NCBI GenBank assembly: GCA_003217965.1 | Contig: QHNB01000180.1 | Location: 1-7,168 of the forward strand | Source: Verrucomicrobiota bacterium | GTDB taxonomy: Bacteria; Verrucomicrobiota; Verrucomicrobiia; Chthoniobacterales; UBA10450 | Direction of reading: 5' to 3' | Length of the DNA stretch: 7,168 nt | Shown: positions 1 to 5,461 of the stretch, piece by piece | How positions within the stretch are numbered: the stretch's first letter is position 1 | How the letters are laid out: the number at the start of each line of letters is the position of its first letter | Made by a program: the position numbers and the translations under genes | Notes under the pieces: model-generated | Databases searched by the model: none | The model's input: the letters and a program-made list of their open reading frames with translations, nothing else | Told to the model about the DNA's origin: nothing

Positions 1-160
1 CCCATTGAGTAAAAATGCGATGAGCCTCGGTGAAATCGAGGTCGTACATCTTGAGCCAGCCCTCGTAAATCTCGCCTGATCGGGAAAGGATCGAGCCGGT
101 CGCAACGGCGGGTGAGAGGCCCGTTATGGCGCTCAAGAGAGCGGCGAGGACACGTGTCAT
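1..160 (-). CDS. N-terminus of an exported protein of unknown function (runs off left edge)
   Basis: The reading frame starts at ATG 160-158 and stays open for 53 codons to the window edge. The first ~20 residues (MTRVLAALLSAITGLSPAVA) form a signal peptide: an Arg near the start, a hydrophobic core, and an Ala-x-Ala type end near residue 20. The mature part begins with residues such as EIYEGWLKMYDLDFTEAHRI, a helical, TPR-like opening. From memory, verrucomicrobial and acidobacterial proteins with a 'MYDL-F--AH--F--W' opening are periplasmic helical-repeat proteins of unknown function; this was not searched. Codon use looks like that of the neighbours. No Shine-Dalgarno sequence precedes the ATG. 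It is transcribed in the same direction as the tRNA and the three-gene operon to its right. The function cannot be called from 53 residues. Confidence 0.72.
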   Translation of the reverse strand, partial: MTRVLAALLSAITGLSPAVATGSILSRSGEIYEGWLKMYDLDFTEAHRIFTQW

Positions 161-302
161 GCGTTTGGGTTAGACGAAGAAACGCTGCTTAAATTGCATT
201 GCATGCGTTCGGGACACTAAAAGCGCCGATTGACCAAAGGAGAAAAGCGTTCAGCAAAGAGTCTTCTCGATCCCATTCGAAGACAAAGGGAAGGGGAGGT
301 CA

Positions 303-384
303 TGCTCACGAGAGGACTCGAACCTCCACGGGTTGCCCCATACGGTCCTGAGCCGTACGCGTCTGCCAATTCCGCCACGCGAGC
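303..384 (-). tRNA. tRNA-Leu, anticodon CAG
   Basis: Read on the minus strand, the gene folds as a complete 82-nt class II tRNA. The acceptor stem is GCTCGCG paired with CGTGAGC (one G-U pair), with discriminator A at position 303. The D-arm contains TGGCGGAATTGGCAGACGC. The anticodon stem TACGG/CCGTA encloses loop CTCAGGA, giving anticodon CAG, which reads CUG leucine codons. The variable arm is long (GGG-CAA-CCC core), as expected for tRNA-Leu. The T-arm is GGAGG-TTCGAGT-CCTCT. The 3' CCA is not encoded (the following bases are TGA), so it must be added by the CCA-adding enzyme. The gene lies 52 bp downstream of the TPR gene on the same strand. No integrated element or duplicated tRNA 3' end is seen next to it. 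Confidence 0.97.
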
Positions 385-397
385 TAAAAGGCAGAGG

Positions 398-426
398 TAA
401 ATTGCTCGTCACATCCCTAGGCGCAA
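398..426 (-). promoter_or_regulatory. possible sigma-70 promoter of the tRNA-Leu gene
   Basis: In the 52-bp gap upstream of the tRNA, the minus strand reads TTGCGC (421-426), a 17-bp spacer, then AATTTA (398-403). This places transcription start a few bases before the mature 5' end at 384. The -35 spacing is ideal but the -10 match is poor. The tRNA could equally be processed from a read-through transcript of the upstream operon. Confidence 0.3.
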
Positions 427-436
427 CTGCAAACTC

Positions 437-1318
437 TCACTGACTGCGCCGCTTTTTCCGCACGCGTTGTTCCAGGGCATGTGCCTTTCGCGCTTCGCCT
501 AACGACCGTAAGAGATCGGCATAATTCGACGCAACAATCTCGTATTCCTGAGGGGGCTTTGCCACTGCTTCTTCCCAGGTTTTGAGTGAGGCCCGATAAA
601 GTTCTGAGGCGCGCTGATAATCCCCGCGTGAATGATAAACGACGGCCAGATTACATTTGGATTGCGCAATATCCGGATGATTTGCTGGGAGTATCTTTTC
701 CCGAATTGCCAGGGCACGCAGATGTATTTTCTCGGCCTCGCCAAATCGTTTCTCGTTCGTATAAAACACCGCAAGATTGTTCAAAACGGAGGCGACGTCG
801 GGATGCTCTGGCCCGAGGTGAGCCTCATAAAGTCGTAAAGCGTGCAAGTAATAAGGCTCTGCTGCTTTGGCGCGGCCAGCTTTGCGAAACAACAGCGCCG
901 CGTTGTTCAACAGAGTCCCGAATTCCGAGTAGGGCAAATTCGAAACCTGATTTGCAGCCGCGATGGCTTTTTCATAGAAGCCGAGCGCCTCCTCCTTCTC
1001 CCCCAGCTCGTCGCAAATCCGGGCCAGCCGCCGGGCCGACCGAAACAGGGCCTCCTGGTCAGGCTGGTCCATGCCTTCAAACAATCGATGCGCATTTACT
1101 AGCTGGGACTTCGCGGCCGTGCGATCGCCGTTTTGGTCGTGCAACAGGCCAAGCTTTTCGTAACTGAGCGCTAGCTCGATTTGAGTGGCGGGAAACGTCC
1201 GCTTGGCAACTTCCAGCGCACTTTCACCCACGCGAATGGCTTCCGGTAGCGAGTTGGTCGCGCGTAGTGTCTCGAGCTTATCGTTGAGGATGGCCCAAAG
1301 CTTTTCCTCTCCTTTCAT
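437..1318 (-). CDS. cytoplasmic tetratricopeptide-repeat protein, kinesin-light-chain type
   Basis: This 293-residue, all-helical protein has no signal peptide or membrane segment. It carries about five TPR units of the long (~42-residue) kinesin-light-chain class (TPR_10/TPR_12). The clearest are residues ~131-168 (NNAALLFRKAGRAKAAEPYY), ~170-210 (GPEHPDVASVLNNLAVFYTN) and ~212-250 (NHPDIAQSKCNLAVVYHSRG). Weaker units lie at ~25-80 and ~88-125. The C-terminus is strongly basic (RVRKKRRSQ). Such arrays are protein-protein scaffolds, so the partner is not predictable. It is the last gene of the minus-strand operon, starting 7 bp after the LptE-like stop, with a GAGG about 15 nt upstream that is too far to act as a normal ribosome site. 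Co-transcription suggests a link to envelope assembly, but that is inference only. The ATG at 1325 is out of frame. Confidence 0.88.
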   Translation of the reverse strand: MKGEEKLWAILNDKLETLRATNSLPEAIRVGESALEVAKRTFPATQIELALSYEKLGLLHDQNGDRTAAKSQLVNAHRLFEGMDQPDQEALFRSARRLARICDELGEKEEALGFYEKAIAAANQVSNLPYSEFGTLLNNAALLFRKAGRAKAAEPYYLHALRLYEAHLGPEHPDVASVLNNLAVFYTNEKRFGEAEKIHLRALAIREKILPANHPDIAQSKCNLAVVYHSRGDYQRASELYRASLKTWEEAVAKPPQEYEIVASNYADLLRSLGEARKAHALEQRVRKKRRSQ

Positions 1319-1325
1319 TGGGCAT

Positions 1326-1832
1326 TTACCAGCCCTCGCTTACCTGGGTCACGAGATTGGTCGCGAGCTCCTCGGCAGCAAGGGGCAGGGCTTGCCTCTC
1401 GTCTTGGTTAAGATCACTGCCAACGAAAAAACTGGTAGTTCCGGCGACCTCCGCGCTCGGCATTAGATCGCTCCCGTTGCGGGCGACAAGCTTATATCTT
1501 ACCCGCATAACGAGATTGAATTCGGTCGTCGCCAGGACGTTTCCGCGCAGCGACCGCGCCGGTGCCCGTGTAATGTTCGTGATCTCTCCTTTGAGGACTG
1601 CATCGGAATTATTTTCGTTCGCAATTTTATAGGTACCGTCTTGATGGAATTGCTTGATCACAGTATCGGTGACCAGCACCTCAATCTGTGGCAACAATGT
1701 TTTGTTTTGAAATGTCGGGATGGCAATGGCGTGAACATCATGAAGATAGTTCGGCTTTACCGGCCCAATGTGATAGCCGAAGCAGCCCGTAAAAATGAGG
1801 CACACCGCGCCTAGCGCGATGAACTTTTTCAC
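1326..1832 (-). CDS. lptE: LptE-like LPS-assembly lipoprotein
   Basis: This 168-residue protein begins with a lipoprotein signal: MKKF, a hydrophobic stretch, then IFTGC with the lipidated Cys at residue 17. The lipobox is slightly atypical, with Phe at -3. A G-Y-H-x-G motif follows at 19-23, then a compact alpha/beta domain with features usual for LptE/RlpB: residues 34-47 (HAIAIPTFQNKT), a helix at ~48-63 (EVLVTDTVIKQF), and strands at ~78-115 (DAVLKGEITNITRAPARS). LptE is the outer-membrane lipoprotein that plugs and helps assemble the LptD barrel, which delivers LPS to the cell surface. The start is GTG; its first bases overlap the TGA stop of the BamD-like gene (GTGA, 1829-1832), implying translational coupling, and no Shine-Dalgarno sequence is visible. 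LptD is not in the window. Family call good; LptE sequences diverge widely, so the symbol is somewhat less certain. Confidence 0.85.
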   Translation of the reverse strand: MKKFIALGAVCLIFTGCFGYHIGPVKPNYLHDVHAIAIPTFQNKTLLPQIEVLVTDTVIKQFHQDGTYKIANENNSDAVLKGEITNITRAPARSLRGNVLATTEFNLVMRVRYKLVARNGSDLMPSAEVAGTTSFFVGSDLNQDERQALPLAAEELATNLVTQVSEGW

Positions 1833-3076
1833 GGAGCCGGCGAAGCGGCTGAGTCGGGCGACACCGAAGACTCAGGGGTAGGTGAGGCTTCCGCCGCAGG
1901 CGATGATTCCGCAGCTGGAGATGGAGAAGGCTCCGGTGCGGTAGTAGTCGAAGGCAGCAAAGAAGCGGGCGGCGGCAACGCCGTATCCTCGTCTGGTGGC
2001 GGCAATGGCGCGACTTCGGCATCGCCGCCCCGCATGGTGGGCTTTCCGCGGCTTTCTTCCTCACGAGAAGCCACGCTCTTCTTTTTCTGATCGTTCACCG
2101 CCACCGCCGGTTGTAGCGCCGATTCGCCCACTTTTTTCCGAATCTCTTCGATGCGCTGCTTGGCTTCGCCACTGGCATTGGAGCCCGGCTGCTCCCGAAT
2201 GACCTCGTTGTAATAAATGACCGCGGCCCGATATAGCTTTTGCTTGTCGTAATACTTCGCGATTTTGAAGACATCGACGGTCGATTTCTGATCCAATCTC
2301 TTCAAATTCTCTCGAGCGGTGGCGGCTTTTTCGCTCTTTGGATACTTGTAGAGAAAATCCTCAAAGCCGGTCCGGGCGTTGGTGGTTGCCGCCTGATCAT
2401 TGGTGCCGAACCGGGCCGCTTCAAACCAGATGTATCCGATCTGATATTGAGCATCGGCCGCGATCGGCTCGTTCGGAAATTTGTCGATTACCGCCTGATA
2501 GGCCTGGATTGCCGCGTCATTCGCACCCTGCTTTTGCCTAGCCAATCCAATACCGAACTGTGCTCGCGCCGTGTATTTGCCATATGGCGCGGTCCGGACA
2601 ACAGCAGCGAAAATATTCACCGCCCGGTCCATTGAAGTAAAAAGCGGAATCCCGAGTACCTTTAATTTCTTGCCCCCGAGATACATTTCCCCGATTCGAA
2701 ACTGAGCCTCAATCGCTTCATCAAAATGAGGGCTGCTCGGATACTTTTCGACGATGACACGATAGGTCGTGGCCGCCGTCATATAATCGCCCGTTTTTTC
2801 GATCAACTCGGCCGCCCGAAAGACTGCTCCGGGCGCCAATGCATCCTTTGGGTGTTTCCGCCAAAGGCGCGTGTAGGCCTTGATCGCCCGACCGATATTC
2901 CCCTTGTTTTCCGCCTCCTGCGCGATCGAGAAAAGCTGCTGTGCGTTGCCGCTAATCTCCTCCTCGCCGGGAGCAACATACTTCACTTTTTCCCCGGGAC
3001 GAAAGATGACGGATGCCCTTCCGGCAGTGACGAGCAGCAGAGCGCCAAGCATCAGAATAAACAGTCGAATTCGCAT
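1829..3076 (-). CDS. BamD-like exported TPR protein with a Pro/Ala/Ser-rich tail
   Basis: I chose ATG 3076 because it begins directly with a signal peptide (MRIRLFILMLGALLLVTAGRA, residues 1-21). The frame is open further upstream to 3199, but that extension is basic and non-exported in character. The product is 415 residues. Residues ~44-315 form TPR-like repeats typical of BamD/YfiO and YbgF outer-membrane-assembly proteins: AQQLFSIAQEAENKGNIGRA, KAYTRLWRKHPKDALAP, YRVIVEKYPSSPHFDEA, YQAVIDKFPNEPIAADAQYQ, FEDFLYKYPKSEKAATA, YYNEVIREQPGSNASGEAKQ. BamD supports folding of outer-membrane beta-barrels with BamA. Oddities are the lack of a lipobox Cys (classical BamD is a lipoprotein), a length well over the ~245 residues of E. 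coli BamD, and a charged linker (~320-350) followed by a disordered Pro/Ala/Ser/Glu-rich tail (~354-415). It is first in the operon with the LptE-like gene. It could instead be a CpoB/YbgF-type periplasmic protein. Confidence 0.85.
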   Translation of the reverse strand: MRIRLFILMLGALLLVTAGRASVIFRPGEKVKYVAPGEEEISGNAQQLFSIAQEAENKGNIGRAIKAYTRLWRKHPKDALAPGAVFRAAELIEKTGDYMTAATTYRVIVEKYPSSPHFDEAIEAQFRIGEMYLGGKKLKVLGIPLFTSMDRAVNIFAAVVRTAPYGKYTARAQFGIGLARQKQGANDAAIQAYQAVIDKFPNEPIAADAQYQIGYIWFEAARFGTNDQAATTNARTGFEDFLYKYPKSEKAATARENLKRLDQKSTVDVFKIAKYYDKQKLYRAAVIYYNEVIREQPGSNASGEAKQRIEEIRKKVGESALQPAVAVNDQKKKSVASREEESRGKPTMRGGDAEVAPLPPPDEDTALPPPASLLPSTTTAPEPSPSPAAESSPAAEASPTPESSVSPDSAASPAP

Positions 3077-3086
3077 GGAACGTCGC

Positions 3087-3114
3087 AGGGTAGTTGCCTC
3101 TGTGGTTCCGTCAA
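3087..3114 (-). promoter_or_regulatory. possible promoter of the BamD-like/LptE-like/TPR operon
   Basis: The minus strand shows TTGACG (3109-3114, five of six to TTGACA), a 16-bp spacer, then TACCCT (3087-3092). Transcription would begin only about 3-4 nt before ATG 3076, leaving no room for a ribosome-binding site. No Shine-Dalgarno sequence is visible here. It is the best promoter match in this intergenic region, but it is unproven. Confidence 0.38.
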
Positions 3115-3133
3115 GGGTAGCGTAGCCCAAAAA

Positions 3134-3143
3134 GAACATGTTC
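3134..3143. promoter_or_regulatory. perfect 10-bp palindrome between divergent genes, possible operator
   Basis: GAACATGTTC is a perfect inverted repeat in the 136-bp region between the BamD-like gene (start 3076) and the DUF72 gene (start 3213). It lies upstream of both putative promoters. Its position would suit a dimeric regulator acting on both genes, but no regulator gene is nearby and a 10-bp palindrome can occur by chance. Confidence 0.2.
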
Positions 3144-3198
3144 CCCCGCGCCCGATTCTTGGACAACTTTGGTTGCTTTTCCTTCGTTGCCCCGCACA

Positions 3199-3204
3199 TA
3201 TGAT
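3199..3204 (+). promoter_or_regulatory. possible -10 element of the DUF72 gene
   Basis: TATGAT matches five of six positions of TATAAT and ends 8 nt before the only plausible start codon (TTG 3213). No good -35 hexamer sits at 15-19 bp; TTGCTT at 3173-3178 would need a 20-bp spacer. If real, the transcript would have almost no leader. Confidence 0.28.
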
Positions 3205-3212
3205 GAATTGGA

Positions 3213-4097
3213 TTGAATCTTAACGACCAGCAGAAGATTCGGATCGGAGCCTGCGCTTGGAGCTTCGAAGAATGGCGCGATGTTTTCTATCCGCCTGATC
3301 TGCCACAATCACACTGGCTGGAATTCTATGCCCGGTACTTTCTTACGGTTGAAATCGATTCCACCTTTTACGCGGCACCCGCGCCTGATTCTGTCCGGCG
3401 CTGGCTCGATCTGACGCCGGCGCATTTTCGTTTCTCCTGCAAATTGCCACGCGAAATCACACACCAATGCAAATTACGCGATTGCAGTGCGGAACTGAGC
3501 CAGTTTCTGCGGGCGATTGAGCCCCTTACACCCAAGCTCCATGTCATTCTGGTGCAATTACCTCCCTCATTTTCGCCAAAAGAGGGCAAAGCGCCGCTGC
3601 GATCGTTTATTGCTCAACTTCCAGATGATTTTCGCTTTGCTATTGAGTTCCGTCATGCCGGCTGGCATCGCCCGCAAATCATTCGGCTGCTCGAGAAATA
3701 TCGGATCTGCTGGGTTTGGGCCGATACTTCCCCGTTGAACGAGCGAAATCTGGCGCCGTTCGAGTTTCAACCACGCACGACCGATTTTCTTTACGTCCGA
3801 TTGCTTGGCGATTACGCCACCAAATACAATCGGGACGGCAAACACGTGCATCGCTATCACAAGTTGTTATGGAAACGCGAAGCCGCGCTCGAAAGTTGGG
3901 CTCTGAAGATTGGACGGCAACTGGCCGAAGTCCGGGCCGTTTACGCTTACGTAAACAATCATTTCGAAGGTTTCGCCCCGGAAACTGCGCAGCGGCTTGC
4001 CGAAAAGCTTGGCTTTCAACTTCCATTGCCGATCTCGGCCGAGCTGGCAACCGCACCCACTGATCGCGCCCAACTCGATTTGTTCCCGGCGGGCTAG
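3213..4097 (+). CDS. DUF72 (YecE-like) family protein with a C-terminal sliding-clamp-binding motif
   Basis: This 294-residue protein matches DUF72 along its whole length. Family landmarks are residues 10-21 (RIGACAWSFEEW), ~37-53 (EFYARYFLTVEIDSTFY), ~61-84 (RRWLDLTPAHFRFSCKLP and ITH), ~112-120 (LVQLPPSF), ~142-151 (FAIEFRHAGW), ~166-172 (CWVWADT), ~190-199 (DFLYVRLLGD) and ~245-256 (AYVNNHFEGFAP). DUF72 proteins fold as TIM-barrel-like domains; their biochemical role is not established. The start is TTG 3213: an in-frame TGA at 3204-3206 blocks anything earlier, and the conserved RIGA--WS block begins only 10 residues in. The tail ends in QLDLF (287-291), a perfect match to the beta-clamp consensus QL[S/D]LF. 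The gene is divergent from the BamD-like operon and converges on serS with a 4-bp overlap. It is not evidently part of any operon. Confidence 0.93.
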   Translation: MNLNDQQKIRIGACAWSFEEWRDVFYPPDLPQSHWLEFYARYFLTVEIDSTFYAAPAPDSVRRWLDLTPAHFRFSCKLPREITHQCKLRDCSAELSQFLRAIEPLTPKLHVILVQLPPSFSPKEGKAPLRSFIAQLPDDFRFAIEFRHAGWHRPQIIRLLEKYRICWVWADTSPLNERNLAPFEFQPRTTDFLYVRLLGDYATKYNRDGKHVHRYHKLLWKREAALESWALKIGRQLAEVRAVYAYVNNHFEGFAPETAQRLAEKLGFQLPLPISAELATAPTDRAQLDLFPAG

Positions 4098-5377
4098 CCG
4101 ATTTCTGGGGCGCCGAAATACGGCAGCAAAATTTCCGGCAATCGGACCGAGCCCCCTGGTTGCTGGCCGCATTCGATCAAGGCCGCAAACAGCCGCGGAA
4201 GCGCCAAACCTGATGCGTTAAGGGTGTGACAAAAGCGATTCTTCCCGTTTGCATCTTTGAATCGCAAATTCATCCGCCGGGCCTGAAAATCTTCGAAATT
4301 GGAGCAGCTCGATGCCTCCAGGTAAGCCTTCTGCCCCGGCGACCAAACCTCGAGATCATAAGTCTTAGCCGAACCGAACCCGAGATCTCCGGTGCACAGT
4401 TCGATCGCGCGATAATGCAGACCGAGCAACTGTAAAATTCGCTCCGCATCCGCGGTCAAACTCTCCAATTCGGCATAGGAATTTTCCGGCGCCGTGATTT
4501 TGACCAGCTCCACCTTATCGAACTGATGCACCCGAATAATTCCACGTGTCTCCCGCCCAGCGGACCCAGCCTCGCGCCGGAAACAGGGTGTATAAGCCAC
4601 AAATTTTTTCGGTAACTCATCTGCGCGCAAAATTTCTTCGCGATGAAAATTTGTCACCGGCACTTCCGCCGTAGGCGCCAAAAAAAGCTGATTTCGTCCA
4701 GACGCGTCCGGTTCCAGCCCGTACATGTCTGCTTCAAACTTTGGCAATTGGGTTGTGCCGATCATGCAATCGCGCCGCACCAGAAATGGTGGGCTGATCT
4801 CGAAATACCCATGCTCGCGCGTGTGCAAGTCGAGCATGAATTGGATGAGGGCACGCTCCAGCCGCGCCCCGGTCCCGGTGAAACAAATAAACCCACTGCC
4901 ACCGAGTTTCGCTGCGCGCTCCAGATCGAATAGCTTCAGCCTGGTTCCGATGACAACGTGATCGAGCGCATCGGCAATTTCCGGTTTCTTGCCCCATTCG
5001 CGCATTACCCGGTTCGCGCTTGGGTTGTCTCCGATCGGGGCAGCCGCGTGCGGCAGATTCGGAATTTGCAGGAGAAGATCGCGCTCTTTTTCATCGGCAA
5101 TGGTCGTTTGTTCACTCAATGAAGCGATCTCGTCACCGATTTCGCGGACACGTTCTTCGAGCGCGGTGGAATCTTCACCGCGGCTTCGTTTGCCGCCTAC
5201 TTCCTTGCTCAGTTTCTTTCGCTCGGCGTTGAGCGCCTGCAACGCCGTCTCCGCCTTCCGGCGCTCGGCATCCATGCGCAGCAATTCATCAACCTTCGCT
5301 TCGTCGCCGCCGCCGCGCAGCGCGAGCCGGCTCTTCACGAAATCAGGTTGTTCGCGAACAAGTCGAATATCGAGCAC
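4094..5377 (-). CDS. serS: seryl-tRNA synthetase
   Basis: This 427-residue enzyme activates serine with ATP and charges tRNA-Ser (and tRNA-Sec where present) in the cytoplasm. The start is GTG 5377, giving the standard opening MLDIRLVREQPD. Residues ~28-105 form the long antiparallel coiled-coil arm that binds the long variable arm of tRNA-Ser. The class II catalytic core follows: motif 1 at ~172-200 (ARLERALIQFMLDLHTREHG), the serine-binding TAE at 236-238, motif 2 at ~258-290 with FRREAG at 266-271 and RVHQFDKVE, the block SSCSNFEDFQARR at 356-368, and motif 3 at ~386-402 (LNASGLALPRLFAALIE) with the key Arg395. Length is normal for the family and the gene looks intact. Motif 3 has Pro394 where many SerRS have Gly. 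There is no T-box leader in the 84-bp upstream gap, and the gene is apparently monocistronic. Confidence 0.98.
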   Translation of the reverse strand: MLDIRLVREQPDFVKSRLALRGGGDEAKVDELLRMDAERRKAETALQALNAERKKLSKEVGGKRSRGEDSTALEERVREIGDEIASLSEQTTIADEKERDLLLQIPNLPHAAAPIGDNPSANRVMREWGKKPEIADALDHVVIGTRLKLFDLERAAKLGGSGFICFTGTGARLERALIQFMLDLHTREHGYFEISPPFLVRRDCMIGTTQLPKFEADMYGLEPDASGRNQLFLAPTAEVPVTNFHREEILRADELPKKFVAYTPCFRREAGSAGRETRGIIRVHQFDKVELVKITAPENSYAELESLTADAERILQLLGLHYRAIELCTGDLGFGSAKTYDLEVWSPGQKAYLEASSCSNFEDFQARRMNLRFKDANGKNRFCHTLNASGLALPRLFAALIECGQQPGGSVRLPEILLPYFGAPEIG

Positions 5378-5385
5378 GGCCTCGG

Positions 5386-5414
5386 ACTGTAGAGGTCGTC
5401 ATCGCCGGCGGCAA
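5386..5414 (-). promoter_or_regulatory. possible serS promoter
   Basis: The minus strand reads TTGCCG (5409-5414), a 17-bp spacer, then TACAGT (5386-5391), each matching the sigma-70 hexamers at four of six positions. The -10 ends 8 nt before GTG 5377, so the transcript would be leaderless or nearly so. The GAGG two bases before the GTG is too close to act as a normal Shine-Dalgarno site. Confidence 0.35.
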
Positions 5415-5426
5415 AATCAAATCCAC

Positions 5427-5455
5427 GTGACGAGAACGACTTCGCCGGACATACT
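5427..5455 (+). promoter_or_regulatory. possible promoter of the DUF4126-DUF2851 pair
   Basis: GTGACG (5427-5432), a 17-bp spacer and CATACT (5450-5455) each match sigma-70 hexamers at four of six positions. The -10 ends 6 nt before GTG 5462. It lies back to back with the putative serS promoter in the same 84-bp gap. GGAG at 5457-5460 is only one base from the start codon. Confidence 0.3.
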
Positions 5456-5461
5456 CGGAGC

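Noticed and set aside
261..284. Hairpin GTCTTC...GAAGAC downstream of tRNA-Leu as an intrinsic terminator
   Set aside because: It has only a 6-bp stem with a 12-nt loop and no immediate T-run on the minus strand; too weak to call.
303..384. tRNA-Leu as an attachment site for an integrated element
   Set aside because: No integrase gene and no duplicated tRNA 3' segment are visible in the window; flanking genes look like native housekeeping genes.
586..1167. Plus-strand open frame of 193 codons
   Set aside because: It lies antisense to the TPR gene, is rich in Arg, Pro and Ser with no domain-like pattern, and the opposite frame encodes clear TPR repeats.
1738..2064. Minus-strand open frame of 108 codons spanning the BamD-like/LptE-like junction
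   Set aside because: It is an out-of-phase reading of the repetitive Pro/Ala/Ser tail, giving an Arg/His/Leu-rich product with no family features.
3134..3143. LexA (SOS) box
   Set aside because: GAAC and GTTC are separated by 2 bp rather than the 4 bp of the GAAC-N4-GTTC type, and the order is reversed for a TGTTC-N4-GAACA type.
3200..3223. Seven-codon mini-ORF (MMNWIES) overlapping the DUF72 start; considered as a leader peptide or frameshifted true start
   Set aside because: It is out of frame with DUF72 and ends at TAA 3221-3223. The conserved DUF72 N-terminus is intact from TTG 3213, so no frameshift is needed, and ATGATG here may simply be part of the -10 region.
5378..5461. T-box riboswitch or attenuator upstream of serS
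   Set aside because: The gap is only 84 bp, is shared with the divergent gene, and has no T-box consensus or terminator-like hairpin.
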